Source: Phormidium tenue FACHB-1052
Lineage (GTDB): Bacteria > Cyanobacteriota > Cyanobacteriia > Phormidesmidales > Phormidesmidaceae
NCBI RefSeq assembly: GCF_014696675.1
Contig: NZ_JACJQN010000020.1
Coordinates: 58,913-122,912, forward strand
DNA: 64,000 nt
Reading direction: 5' to 3'
The notes under the pieces are model-generated. The model ran no database searches. It saw only the letters and a program-made list of their open reading frames with translations, and was not told the DNA's origin. The translations under genes and the position numbers were made by a program. Shown here one piece after another: positions 55,001 to 63,934 of the stretch; the stretch's first letter is position 1; the number at the start of each line of letters is the position of its first letter.

Positions 55001-55273
55001 CTAAGCCTGTCCATTGGCCACCAGCCACACGTAGGCCAGCACGCCCAGTGCTGCCACCCCCGCCAGAGCCTCGCTCTGCTGGTTGACAAAGGTTTGCGCG
55101 ATCGCCCAGCTATCCCTCAGCAACTCTCGCCGGGTTTGGCCCAGCTCAACCATCAGCGCTTTGACCTTGATGTCAACTTCTTTTGCGGTTAGCTCATTGC
55201 GGCGGTAGGCGGCTTCGACCTCATCTAGCTTGCGCCAGTAGTCTCGGGTGGCACCCATCAAATCGGGAAGCAT
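55001..55273 (-). CDS. Hypothetical protein with C-terminal membrane anchor
   Basis: A 90-residue protein: a long charged helix (RDYWRKLDEVEAAYRRNELT, then KEVDIKVKALMVELGQTRREL), followed by a C-terminal hydrophobic helix LAGVAALGVLAYVWLVANG. A tail-anchored coiled-coil protein is the simplest reading. No family was recognised. It lies between the DUF1295 and DUF433 genes on the same strand. Confidence 0.6.
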   Translation of the reverse strand: MLPDLMGATRDYWRKLDEVEAAYRRNELTAKEVDIKVKALMVELGQTRRELLRDSWAIAQTFVNQQSEALAGVAALGVLAYVWLVANGQA

Positions 55274-55353
55274 GGTTAACTTTTGTAACTGCGTTATTGA
55301 CAGTTTAACGCTGCTCCGATTTTGAGGGGTCTGTAGAAAGGGGTAGGGCGAGG

Positions 55354-55764
55354 TTAGGCCTTGGCAGCTTCGATCGGTTTCTCTGCCACCTTCTCTGGCG
55401 CGGGCGCAGGTATCTGCTCGGTGACAGCTACAGCCGCCTCATCGCCGTGGGCTTCGTAAAACACCAGAGCCGCCTTTACCTGCGCTTCAGACAGGCCGTA
55501 CTCTTCAGCGATCTGCTCCGTTGACCAGTCCCACTCGGTGGCCGCCATCACTACGGTTCGCACATGAATGCTGGTGCCATGCACCACGGGCACCCAGCTA
55601 TTCTCGGCGTCAGAGCGAAAGGCAATGTCTGGAAAGGCAGGGTCGGGTTCCATCAAGGCGCAGTGGGTCTCTTTTTGCAGCGAGGCCAAAACCGTGTTTA
55701 CGAGCTGCCAACGGTCTTCGACAGAGAGTTGCAGAACCTGATCTTGTAGTTCCTGGATCGTCAT
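55354..55764 (-). CDS. DUF433 domain protein
   Basis: A 136-residue protein from ATG 55764 (a longer frame from 55989 overlaps the start of the M20 gene and has no support). Residues 1-25 form an amphipathic helix (QELQDQVLQLSVEDRWQLVN) like the N-terminus of addiction-module proteins. The central DUF433 domain has VVHGTSIHVRTVVMAATEWDWSTEQIAEEYG (two segments) followed by the helix SEAQVKAALVFYEAHGDE. The C-terminus is Ala/Pro/Glu-rich. DUF433 is found in antitoxin-like small proteins; no toxin gene is adjacent. Confidence 0.8.
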   Translation of the reverse strand: MTIQELQDQVLQLSVEDRWQLVNTVLASLQKETHCALMEPDPAFPDIAFRSDAENSWVPVVHGTSIHVRTVVMAATEWDWSTEQIAEEYGLSEAQVKAALVFYEAHGDEAAVAVTEQIPAPAPEKVAEKPIEAAKA

Positions 55765-55930
55765 AGATGTGAGCGTAGGTGCGGGTTGAACTCTTCTATT
55801 AAACTGCAAATGCTGGGCCGGGTCTTGTCGGCGGCAGCCCCAGGGGGCCAGGGCAACTGGTTTATGCTGATAGAAGCGCCTTTCGCCCGCCGGAGAGGTT
55901 TGCTCAACCCCATTTCTCTGTTGTTGCACC

Positions 55931-57142
55931 ATGTTTGCCACCACTGCCCCGCCGCTGCCCGTCAACCGCGATCGCATTCGCCCCGCCATTCAGGCATTGC
56001 AAGACCAGTTGGTCACCTGGCGGCGCGGCCTGCACCAGCGGCCCGAGCTGGGGTTTAAAGAATGGCTGACCGCCGATTTTATCTGTGAAAAGCTCGACGA
56101 GTGGGGCATTGACCACCAGCGCCACATCGCTCAAACCGGGGTGGCAGCGGTGATTGAGGGCAGCCGCCCCGGCCCTGTGCTGGGCATTCGCGCCGATATG
56201 GATGCCCTGCCCATTCAAGAAGAGAACCAGGTGCCCTACTGCTCGCAGCACGACGGGGTGATGCACGCCTGCGGCCATGATGGACATGTGGCGATCGCCC
56301 TGGGCACCGCCTACTATCTTTCTACCCACCGCGACTTTGCGGGCACCGTCAAAATTGTCTTTCAGCCCGCCGAAGAGGGGCCAGGCGGAGCCAAACCCAT
56401 GATCGAAGCCGGGGTGCTCAAGAACCCCGATGTCGAGGCCATGATTGGCCTCCACCTGTGGAACAACCTGCCCCTGGGCACCGTGGGCGTGCGCACTGGG
56501 GCGCTGATGGCAGCGTCAGAATTTTTTACCTGCACGGTGCAGGGCAAGGGGGGCCACGGGGCACTGCCCCACCAAACGGTAGATTCTATTGTGGTGGGGG
56601 CGCAGATTGTCAATGCGCTGCAAACCATCGTGGCCCGCAACATTGACCCCACCAAGTCGGCGGTGGTGACGGTGGGACAGTTCCATGCGGGCAAGGCCCA
56701 AAACGTGATTGCCGACACCGCTACTTTTGGCGGCACCGTGCGCTACTTTGACCCCGCCTACGCCGACTATTTTGCCCCCCGCATGGAGCAGATTATTGCG
56801 GGCGTTTGTCAGGCCCACGGAGCCAGCTACAGCTTCAACTACCGGGCGTTATATCCCCCTGTGATTAACGATGCGGGCATAGCGGATCTGGTGCGCTCGG
56901 TGGCGTTGGCGGTGGTTGAGACTCCGGCGGGGGTGGTGCCCGACTGCCACACCATGGGCGGCGAAGACATGGCCTTTTTCTTGCAGGAAGTGCCGGGGTG
57001 CTATTTCTTTTTGGGCTCGGCCAATGCCGATAAGGCGCTGGCCTATCCCCACCATCACCCCCGCTTCGACTTTGACGAAACCGCCCTGGGGCTGGGGGTG
57101 GAGATGTTTGTGCGCTGTGTGGAGGCTTATTTTGGGGAGTAG
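55931..57142 (+). CDS. M20-family amidohydrolase
   Basis: A 403-residue metallopeptidase-fold amidohydrolase of the N-acyl-amino acid/IAA-conjugate hydrolase group. Metal and catalytic residues are visible in ADMDALPIQE, HACGHDGHVAIALG, FQPAEEGPGGAKPMIEAG, IGLHLWN and the C-terminal HHPRFDFDE. A dimerisation domain (about residues 195-310: AASEFFTCTVQGKGGHGALP) is inserted as usual. It would hydrolyse an N-acyl or amide bond in the cytosol; the natural substrate is not known. Confidence 0.93.
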   Translation: MFATTAPPLPVNRDRIRPAIQALQDQLVTWRRGLHQRPELGFKEWLTADFICEKLDEWGIDHQRHIAQTGVAAVIEGSRPGPVLGIRADMDALPIQEENQVPYCSQHDGVMHACGHDGHVAIALGTAYYLSTHRDFAGTVKIVFQPAEEGPGGAKPMIEAGVLKNPDVEAMIGLHLWNNLPLGTVGVRTGALMAASEFFTCTVQGKGGHGALPHQTVDSIVVGAQIVNALQTIVARNIDPTKSAVVTVGQFHAGKAQNVIADTATFGGTVRYFDPAYADYFAPRMEQIIAGVCQAHGASYSFNYRALYPPVINDAGIADLVRSVALAVVETPAGVVPDCHTMGGEDMAFFLQEVPGCYFFLGSANADKALAYPHHHPRFDFDETALGLGVEMFVRCVEAYFGE

Positions 57143-57148
57143 ATGGGT

Positions 57149-57178
57149 GGATGGGTAGGGGGTGGATGGGTAGGGGGT
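57149..57178. repeat. Tandem G-rich 15-mer
   Basis: Two exact copies of GGATGGGTAGGGGGT head to tail (57149-57163 and 57164-57178), directly after the M20 stop. Related G-rich or C-rich strings sit at other gene boundaries: 16487-16507, 26691-26733, 58661-58708 and 60929-60957, and inside an ABC transporter gene at 62105-62253. Confidence 0.85.
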
Positions 57179-57339
57179 GAGTTGTCCTCTTTTTTGCTGG
57201 GGCGATCTGCGCTGGCAATGCCTGGCTACTGAGGCAAATGGGTTCGATCAGGAGAGGCCCAAGATTAACTTCTTTAATAGAGCGGGTTCTCGGCCAGCAG
57301 AGTTGCTATGCTTGGCGGTTAGATAATGAGGATTTAACC

Positions 57340-57945
57340 ATGGGGCAGCGGTTTTGGCGGCTTAGGGGGCTGGCGATCGCGGCGATCGCCTTAGTCGTGA
57401 GCGTCCTATTAACCCAGGGAATGCACCTGAGCGGCGGAATTGGCGATCGCAATGCAGTTGCCCAAACCAACGCCCCACCGCCAGCCCTGGCCCCGGCCCT
57501 GCCCATGGTCAGCGGCAGTTTTGCAGACCCCCAAGGCCGGTTTCAGATCGGCATTTTTGAGGGCTACAGCGTCAGTTCAGCGGGTGGCAACCCCCTATTT
57601 CAGGCAGCAGATGGCACTTTAGCCTACACCGTGGCGGTAGCACCCCTGCCCTCGGCATCGACTCCTGAAGCCGCCCTGGTGGCCGCAGCCGAGAACACCT
57701 TTGGCGCGGGGGAAGGCTTTGTCGCAGGCGACGATGTGCAGCCCATCCCCGGCGGCGGTATCCGCATTAACTGGACGGGTCGCCTCAGCCAGGGAGCCGC
57801 TCCACCTCAGCCCATTACCGGCAAAATCTTTGCTCGCCAGCGCGGCGAAGAAGCGTTTTTGCTGTTGGTAGCGGCAACGAGTGCCGCCGAACCCCAGCTA
57901 TCTGACGCCATCAACGCCCTGGGAGGGACGCTAAGAGTGCCGTAG
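57340..57945 (+). CDS. Exported hypothetical protein
   Basis: A 201-residue protein from ATG 57340, with GAGG upstream; the longer frame from 57238 is discarded. A signal peptide or anchor (LAIAAIALVVSVLLTQGMHL, about residues 10-29) precedes a Pro/Ala-rich spacer and a strand-rich domain: DPQGRFQIGIFEGYSVSSAG, a DGTLAYTVAVAPL strand, and GGIRINWTGRLS. The pattern resembles small periplasmic domains that appear in cyanobacteria without known role. It leads a group of genes on the same strand up to the ABC exporter. Confidence 0.65.
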   Translation: MGQRFWRLRGLAIAAIALVVSVLLTQGMHLSGGIGDRNAVAQTNAPPPALAPALPMVSGSFADPQGRFQIGIFEGYSVSSAGGNPLFQAADGTLAYTVAVAPLPSASTPEAALVAAAENTFGAGEGFVAGDDVQPIPGGGIRINWTGRLSQGAAPPQPITGKIFARQRGEEAFLLLVAATSAAEPQLSDAINALGGTLRVP

Positions 57946-57980
57946 GCTACAGTAGCGTTAGTTAAAGGGTTTAGCAGGCT

Positions 57981-58628
57981 ATGGGTATGCGCCGATCGAC
58001 CTTGTGGGGGCAGCCCCAGACCTATCTATTGCTGGGGGGCACCGCCCTGGGCTACGCCCTGATGATCGTTTTGGCGGGGCCAAAGCCCGTGGCCGTGCTG
58101 GCGGGCTCCGGCGTGGCGGCGGCTATGGTGAGCAGTTGGGCGGCAGGCTTTCGCCCCAGTGAGGCGACGGCAAATAGCGGTGACCTGCTCGACGCCCAAA
58201 CCTTTGCCAGCCAATTGGGCACCCTGGGCCAACGAGTGCCGCCCAAAGCCCAAAAAGCCTGGCGCGAAGTGCAAGACTGGGCCACCGAATCGCAGCGATT
58301 CGCCGCCCGCATCTTCGATCGCGACCCCCTCCTGCAAGTAGACCTGCTCGAAGCCCTGCACACCGTGCTCGACCTCTCAGGTCAGGTGGCCGACGGCCTA
58401 GCCGTGCTCGACCAGATCGAAACCCCGGCCTATCAACAGATGGCCCAGCAGCGCCTGACTGCCAGCCGCGATCGCCTCCAGGCCACCCACTCCCAGCTGC
58501 AACAGCTCCAGGATCAAGTCGCCCTCTCCACCCTTGACACCGCCGACGACAGCACCCTGCCCCACAGCCTGCAAAGCCTGATCGACGCCAACAAAACCAT
58601 CCTTCAAAACAACCAAGACTCCGCCTAA
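57981..58628 (+). CDS. Hypothetical protein with N-terminal membrane segments
   Basis: A 215-residue protein. Two hydrophobic helices (about residues 14-30 and 33-52) are followed by a soluble, strongly helical domain with Gln/Leu heptads (RDRLQATHSQLQQLQDQVAL). The layout recalls XpaC-like proteins, which in other bacteria sit beside TelA and VWA proteins, but sequence similarity could not be judged by eye. It lies between an exported protein and a substrate-binding/VWA lipoprotein. Confidence 0.6.
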   Translation: MGMRRSTLWGQPQTYLLLGGTALGYALMIVLAGPKPVAVLAGSGVAAAMVSSWAAGFRPSEATANSGDLLDAQTFASQLGTLGQRVPPKAQKAWREVQDWATESQRFAARIFDRDPLLQVDLLEALHTVLDLSGQVADGLAVLDQIETPAYQQMAQQRLTASRDRLQATHSQLQQLQDQVALSTLDTADDSTLPHSLQSLIDANKTILQNNQDSA

Positions 58629-58709
58629 CCCCTGCCCACCAGAAACCCTCAGGAAAACACGTCCCCCCTCGTGTATCCACCCCTCACTCCCTCACTCCCT
58701 CATCCCCCA

Positions 58710-60452
58710 ATGCGCCGCTTCCCCCTCATTCCGTTTCTGATCAGCCTCTGCGCCGTGCTGCTGTGGAACTGTACGCCGGACGCTTTCAACGGCACTCCTA
58801 AAGTTGATTCGATGGAGAGCGCTCGGCAGGCTCTAGAGCAGTCAGTGTTACCCAAGATCACCGTGGGCGAAGACCTGATCCCCGACGAGGTGGCCAGCCG
58901 CTACACCACCGATCAGATTGTCGATCCGCTGCCCGATGTCAATACCTTTCCGCTGTACGCGGCCCAACCGGGCGGCAGCAACACCGCTTATATAGAGATC
59001 TACAGCTCCTCTGAAAAGGCCAACGTCGATCGCCAAAACGAGCGCTGGCTGGTAGAAGTTGCCGAAGCCTTTAACAAGCGCCAAGAGACTCTACCCTCTG
59101 GGGAAGTGATTCAGGTGGGGGTGCGCCAGGTGGCCTCGGGCACCGCCGCTCGGCTGCTGGGGGCCAAGGCCGTGCAGCCCCAGGGCTACAGCCCGTCTAA
59201 CGATCTCTGGGTAGCGATGGTGCAGAGCCAGGGGGTGAGCACCGTGCCCGTGGCGGCGCGGCTGGTGCCCAACACCGCTGGCTGGGTGCTGCCCAAACCC
59301 GTCTATGACAGTCTGGCCGAGAACGACACCGTCAGCTTTGACCGGCTGCTGAATGCGATCGCCTCGGGCGAGGTCACCGTCGCCTACCCCAACCCCTACA
59401 GCAGCTCCACCGCGCTCAACCTGCTCTACACCCTCTACTGGCGGGCGGCAGGGCACCAAGAAAACGGCGGCCCGCTCACCGTGGCCGAGCTGCAAACCCC
59501 CCAGGTCAACTCAGTCTTTGACCAGTTTCAGCAGCAGGTGCTAATCACCACTCCCACCACCCTCGACCTACAGGAGCTATTCCTGCGCGACCAGAGCAAC
59601 CTGCAAGCCTTTCCGCTGGAATATCAAAACTACCTGGCCCTGCGGGAGGTGCCTGGCTTTAGCGACACCGAATTTGTGCCTTTTGGTGTGCCCCACAATA
59701 ACCCCCTGGTGGGCTTTAGCTGGAACACGCCCCAGCAGACGGCAGCTCTACAGCGGTTCGCCACCTTTGCCCAGTCGGCAGAAATGCAAACCCTGGCCCA
59801 GCAGCAGGGCTTTGTCGAAACCGACTATCTCAAGGCCAACCAGGTGCCCCCCTTCCCCAACGGCGAGACCCTGCTGGCTGCCCAGTCAAACTGGAAACTG
59901 CGCAAAGACGGAGGCCGCACCGTCTACATGGCCCTGGTAATCGACACCAGCGGCTCCATGGAAGGGGAGCGCATCCAGGCTCTCAAGGATAGTCTGCGGA
60001 TCGCCGCCGGGCAGATCAACTCGGGCAACTACGTCAGCGTCGTCACCTTTGCCGATGCCCCCACCCGCCGCCTGCCCCTGGCTCCCTTTGATCAGCTCCA
60101 GCACCAAAAGTTTTTGGCCACCGTTGACAGTTTGCGGGCCGATGGTGGCACGGCCATGTATGACGGAGCCATGGTGGGCCTCGCCGACCTACTAGCCCAA
60201 AAGGAAAAAGATCCCAACGGGCGCTACTATCTGCTGCTGCTCAGCGATGGCGAGGTCAACCGGGGTTACACCTTTGACGCCGTCCAAGACATTCTGGCCT
60301 ACAGCGATGTGCGCTTCTACCCCATCGCCTACGGTGAGGTCAATCAGGGGGAATTGGAGGCGATCGCAGCCCTGCGCGAGTCTACCGTGCAGCAGGGCAC
60401 CCCCGACAATGTGCAAACTCTGTTTAAGGATCTGTTCCAGGTTAATCTTTAG
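58710..60452 (+). CDS. Lipoprotein with substrate-binding and VWA domains
   Basis: A 580-residue protein from ATG 58710. The N-terminus is lipoprotein-like (FLISLCAVLLWNC, Cys at about residue 21). Residues about 85-385 match an extracellular solute-binding-type domain (AYIEIYSSSEKANVDRQNE, then later TEFVPFGVPHNNPLVGF). Residues about 405-575 form a von Willebrand factor A domain with a complete MIDAS: DTSGSMEG, the Thr in GGTAMYDGA, and LLSDGEVNRGYTF. Such fusions are thought to sense ligands or assemble envelope complexes. The upstream C-rich string (58661-58708) belongs to the dispersed repeat family. Confidence 0.88.
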   Translation: MRRFPLIPFLISLCAVLLWNCTPDAFNGTPKVDSMESARQALEQSVLPKITVGEDLIPDEVASRYTTDQIVDPLPDVNTFPLYAAQPGGSNTAYIEIYSSSEKANVDRQNERWLVEVAEAFNKRQETLPSGEVIQVGVRQVASGTAARLLGAKAVQPQGYSPSNDLWVAMVQSQGVSTVPVAARLVPNTAGWVLPKPVYDSLAENDTVSFDRLLNAIASGEVTVAYPNPYSSSTALNLLYTLYWRAAGHQENGGPLTVAELQTPQVNSVFDQFQQQVLITTPTTLDLQELFLRDQSNLQAFPLEYQNYLALREVPGFSDTEFVPFGVPHNNPLVGFSWNTPQQTAALQRFATFAQSAEMQTLAQQQGFVETDYLKANQVPPFPNGETLLAAQSNWKLRKDGGRTVYMALVIDTSGSMEGERIQALKDSLRIAAGQINSGNYVSVVTFADAPTRRLPLAPFDQLQHQKFLATVDSLRADGGTAMYDGAMVGLADLLAQKEKDPNGRYYLLLLSDGEVNRGYTFDAVQDILAYSDVRFYPIAYGEVNQGELEAIAALRESTVQQGTPDNVQTLFKDLFQVNL

Positions 60453-60549
60453 GGGTTCAGGGTATGGAGTGCAAGGTGTTGTCTTAGACCCTAAACCTTA
60501 TACCCCACACCGTCTTTCCCCTATTTCTGAGGCTTTACAACTCGCCCCC

Positions 60550-60927
60550 ATGCGCAACCCCAACCAACGACTGATTCTCACTCTCGGCCTGGGCTGGTTG
60601 GCCTTTGCTGGCCTGGGGCTGGGTCTGCGCCAGTTTCTCTCTGGCCCAGCGGTGACGGTGATTATCGATCGCAGCTACTGCGCCCCGGCCCAGTGGCAGG
60701 AACGGGTGAGCGATCGCTACGCCAGCCTCTACGCCGAACAGGAGCAGCGGCAGCTTACCATCGACCAGGTGATCTACGTCAGCGACCTGGGGCAGGAGGT
60801 GGCCGCAGCGATCCCCTCGCCCGAAGATGTGCAGACCCTCAGCACCTACGGCAGATCTAACCCCACCCAAATGCAGCAGGCCACCACAGAAAATCCTGAT
60901 GCGACGGTGCTGAGCTGCGGCAATTAG
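60550..60927 (+). CDS. Membrane-anchored hypothetical protein
   Basis: A 125-residue protein from ATG 60550 (a longer frame from 60247 overlaps the VWA gene and is discarded). It has a hydrophobic helix (LILTLGLGWLAFAGLGLGL, about residues 8-26) followed by a soluble domain: VTVIIDRSYCAPAQWQERVS, EQRQLTIDQVIYVSDLG. Two Cys residues, one after the anchor and one at the end (VLSCGN), could form a disulfide outside the membrane. No family was recognised. It follows the VWA lipoprotein by 97 bases and may work with it. Confidence 0.6.
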   Translation: MRNPNQRLILTLGLGWLAFAGLGLGLRQFLSGPAVTVIIDRSYCAPAQWQERVSDRYASLYAEQEQRQLTIDQVIYVSDLGQEVAAAIPSPEDVQTLSTYGRSNPTQMQQATTENPDATVLSCGN

Positions 60928-61025
60928 CTGGATGGGTGCGGGGTGGGTGAGTCGGGGGTATGACTCTGCCACTTACCTCGATTCAGACCTAAACTGGAGG
61001 CTGCGTCAACATTTGCATCGCCTCC

Positions 61026-63029
61026 ATGACCGCTACCTCCACTCTCCCCAGCGACGACACCACCCGCCGCCCCGACAGCGACTGGCGGCTGTTTCTGCGC
61101 ATGTGGCCCTACATTTATAAGCACCGCAATGCCCTGGTGATGCCGCTGGTCTTGCTGGTGCCCCTGTCACTGGCCAACGCCCTCCAGCCGGTACTGATTG
61201 GTCAGGCCATTTCCCTGATTCGCCAAGAGCCAGTGATGTTCTTTCTGGAGGGTGCGACCCTTCAAGGCGGGCTCAATTTGCTGGTGGGGCTGCTGGTCGT
61301 TACCGTCCTGATTCGCCTGCTGCTGGATGGCTTTCAGAGCTACCTAGTGCAGGCCGTGGGCCAAAATATTACCGCCGACATTCGCACCGACCTGTTTACC
61401 CACGTCACCTCGCTAGCGGTGCGCTTCTTTGACCGCACTCCCGTGGGCAAGCTGATTACTCGCATCACCAGCGATGTCGATGCCCTGGGCGACGTATTCT
61501 CGACTGGGGCGGTGGGCATCATCACCGACGTGGTTTCGATGCTGGTGCTGATTGTGGTGATGTTTACCATGCAGTGGCAGCTGGCCCTCATGCTGCTGGC
61601 CCTGCTGGTGCCCGTTACCTGGCTGATTATTTACTTTCAGCAGCAGTTTCGCAAGGCCAACTACAAATCCCGCGAGCACCTGTCAGAACTCAATGCCACC
61701 CTGCAAGAAAACGTGGCGGGCATCAACGTGGTGCAGCTATTTCGGCGCGAGCGCTACAACGCCGAAATGTTTCGCCACACCAACCAGAAATATATCACCG
61801 CCGTCGATAAAACCATTTTCTACGACTCGGCGGTGTCGTCTACGCTGGAATGGATTTCGCTGGTGGCGATCGGCGGCGTGCTCTGGCTCGGCGGCCTGCT
61901 GGTGATGCAAAACGCCCTCACCTTCGGCACCCTAGCCACCTTTATTCTCTTTGCCCAGCGCCTCTTCGACCCCTTGCGTCAGTTTGCCGACAAGTTCACC
62001 GCCATCCAGGCCGGTCTCACCGCCGTGGAGCGCATTACCGACCTGTTTACCGTGCCGGTGGAGATTCGCGACCCGGAGAAGGTGGGGAGTGATGGAGATG
62101 AGGAGGGTAGGGGAGATGGGGGAGGTAGGGAAGCGGCGATGGGGCTTGGCGGAAACAACGGTAACGGGGTGAAGAAATCGCCCGGTGAAGGGAACGGCAG
62201 CTTAACCACGTTTCCCACTACTTACTCCTCCACTTCCCCATCTCCCCTATCGCCCTCATCTTCCCCACCCACCCACCCCCTCACCCCCTCCCTCGCCAAG
62301 GCTTCCGAAATCTGCTTCGACCATGTCACCTTCGGCTACAAGGCCGATGAGCATGTGCTCAAAGACCTCACTTTCACCATTCACCCTGGCGAAAAGGTGG
62401 CTCTGGTGGGGCCGACGGGGGCGGGCAAAAGCTCGATCATTCGGCTGCTGTGTCGGCTCTACGACATTAACCAGGGGGCGATCTTGCTGGATGGGGTGGA
62501 TATTCGCGATTTGCCCCAGGCGGAGCTGCGGCGGCGCATGGCGGTGATTTTGCAGGATGGCTTTCTCTTTGCGGGGGATGTAAAGAGCAACATTACCCTG
62601 GGGGAGGAGTATCCCCTAGAGGCGGTGATTGAGGCGGCGAAAAAGACCAACATCCACGGGCTGATTGAAGAGCTGCCCCAGGGCTACGACACCGAGTTGC
62701 GGGAGCGGGGCACGAATCTTTCGGGCGGCCAAAAGCAGCTGCTGGCTTTTGCGCGGGCGGCGATTCGCGACCCCGGCATTTTGGTGCTGGATGAGGCCAC
62801 TGCCAACCTAGATGTGGGCACCGAGGCGATGATTCAAGAGGCGCTGGAGCGGCTGCTGGAGGGGCGCACGGCGATTATTATTGCCCACCGCCTTTCTACT
62901 ATTCGCAACGTCGATCGCATTCTGGTGCTCAAGCATGGCGAGCTGGTCGAGCAGGGTAGCCACGACGAGCTGCTGGCGCGGGAGGGGTTGTATTCGAGCC
63001 TGTATCGTTTGCAGCGGTTGGGGGTATAA
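61026..63029 (+). CDS. ABC transporter, fused permease and ATPase (MsbA-like exporter)
   Basis: A 667-residue half-transporter that would act as a homodimer or with a partner. Six membrane helices lie in about residues 30-340, and the ATPase in about 428-665: Walker A GPTGAGKSS, signature LSGGQKQLLAFA, Walker B ILVLDEAT. Between them is an unusual 75-residue low-complexity linker (about 350-425; Gly/Asp/Glu-rich, then Ser/Pro/Thr-rich) that has no place in the ABC fold. At DNA level this segment is an inverted repeat of the dispersed G-rich string. The reading frame is kept. Substrate (lipid, peptide or drug) is unknown. Confidence 0.93.
   Translation: MTATSTLPSDDTTRRPDSDWRLFLRMWPYIYKHRNALVMPLVLLVPLSLANALQPVLIGQAISLIRQEPVMFFLEGATLQGGLNLLVGLLVVTVLIRLLLDGFQSYLVQAVGQNITADIRTDLFTHVTSLAVRFFDRTPVGKLITRITSDVDALGDVFSTGAVGIITDVVSMLVLIVVMFTMQWQLALMLLALLVPVTWLIIYFQQQFRKANYKSREHLSELNATLQENVAGINVVQLFRRERYNAEMFRHTNQKYITAVDKTIFYDSAVSSTLEWISLVAIGGVLWLGGLLVMQNALTFGTLATFILFAQRLFDPLRQFADKFTAIQAGLTAVERITDLFTVPVEIRDPEKVGSDGDEEGRGDGGGREAAMGLGGNNGNGVKKSPGEGNGSLTTFPTTYSSTSPSPLSPSSSPPTHPLTPSLAKASEICFDHVTFGYKADEHVLKDLTFTIHPGEKVALVGPTGAGKSSIIRLLCRLYDINQGAILLDGVDIRDLPQAELRRRMAVILQDGFLFAGDVKSNITLGEEYPLEAVIEAAKKTNIHGLIEELPQGYDTELRERGTNLSGGQKQLLAFARAAIRDPGILVLDEATANLDVGTEAMIQEALERLLEGRTAIIIAHRLSTIRNVDRILVLKHGELVEQGSHDELLAREGLYSSLYRLQRLGV
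62105..62253. repeat. G-rich inverted repeat inserted in-frame in an ABC transporter gene
   Basis: The left arm GGGTAGGGGAGATGGGGGA (62105-62123, continuing GGTAGGG to 62130) is matched in reverse complement by CTTCCCCATCTCCCCTATC (62233-62251) with few mismatches. The arms enclose about 100 bases. Purine-rich and pyrimidine-rich flanks extend to 62085 and 62292. It encodes the odd linker described for the ABC exporter. Confidence 0.75.
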
Positions 63030-63265
63030 CACGCCTTCTAAAGAGCCTGGAACTAAAGTTCTAGACCTAGAGCAAAATTTTCTTCTAACGTTGCCCATCA
63101 CCCGCCGCAGATATGCTTGGATACTCAACGGATGACCTTTAAGCGATCGGGTGCATGGGCGTTGTTAGCTTAAGGCTGTACCTGTAGCAATTGTCTAGTG
63201 CTGGCTCAAGGCTGCGGGTGTTGAGCTTTATGCCTCAACCTAACCTAAGCGATCAGCAACCACAC

Positions 63266-63934
63266 TTATTTGAACCCTTTAGTTGCAGGATCATACTTAC
63301 AATTCTCAGGCAGTCTTGCCCATCCTTGGATAACAATTGGGGAGTGTTCAAAAATGCCTGTCCGCCCCCCACCTGTGGCTGTTGTTTGTGCGTTCCCCTC
63401 TGCAACTACAAATTTACTACCGCTCATTCTAAGAAAAATACCTATATGGTCTTCCCAGTCTAATTCAGGTTCATCGAATCTTTTTTGCTCCCAATCAAAC
63501 ATGAGAAGATCGCCAGGTTGAGGGCGATTTATGCCAGTATTATCTATGTATAGTCCCAAATCACTCATCCAAGTCTGCCATTGCTCGACTAAAGCAAGCG
63601 TATAATCACCGCCGGGTATTTGAATAGGAATCTTAAGCCCCCCTTGACCATCAAAATTGTTTAGACACCAGAGAACCGTTGCAGCGCACCACGCAAAACG
63701 TCCTCTGCCAAACACTGGCTCAAATGGCTTAGTAAATTTTCGAACTTCTCTGTTGTCGTTAGGCCTTGCCCAGTAGAGATTACGTCCTAGTTCTCGCTCT
63801 GCAAACTCAACGAAAAGAACTCTGTTAAATCCCCCAGTACTAATAGCAGGTGCAACGACAGTGCGAGGAGACCAATTAGGAAGTTTGGGATGATCATTTA
63901 GAGGGCGTTTGAAAAGGGGTAGGGGTGTAGCCAA
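63266..63934 (-). CDS. CHAP/NlpC-P60-like amidase-domain protein, 5' end altered by IS
   Basis: A 222-residue frame. The core pattern of a CHAP-type papain-like amidase is visible: catalytic Cys in RFAWCAATVLWC (Cys 83), PQPGDLLMFDW (about 139-148), the His in EDHIGIFLRM (His 163) and AEGNA (about 178-182). Such domains cut peptidoglycan peptides. The only start is a TTG at 63934; the first 11 codons lie inside the presumed end of an IS5-type element (63901-64000), so the native N-terminus is probably lost. Composition is more A+T-rich than neighbours and lacks HIP1 sites, suggesting acquired DNA. Confidence 0.6.
   Translation of the reverse strand: MATPLPLFKRPLNDHPKLPNWSPRTVVAPAISTGGFNRVLFVEFAERELGRNLYWARPNDNREVRKFTKPFEPVFGRGRFAWCAATVLWCLNNFDGQGGLKIPIQIPGGDYTLALVEQWQTWMSDLGLYIDNTGINRPQPGDLLMFDWEQKRFDEPELDWEDHIGIFLRMSGSKFVVAEGNAQTTATGGGRTGIFEHSPIVIQGWARLPENCKYDPATKGFK

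Noticed and set aside
55765..55989. Long N-terminal extension of the DUF433 gene
   Set aside because: It would overlap the start of the divergent M20 gene; the conserved part begins at ATG 55764.
57149..57178. Tandem 15-mers considered as a CRISPR fragment
   Set aside because: The two copies are directly adjacent with no spacer, and no cas genes are in the window.
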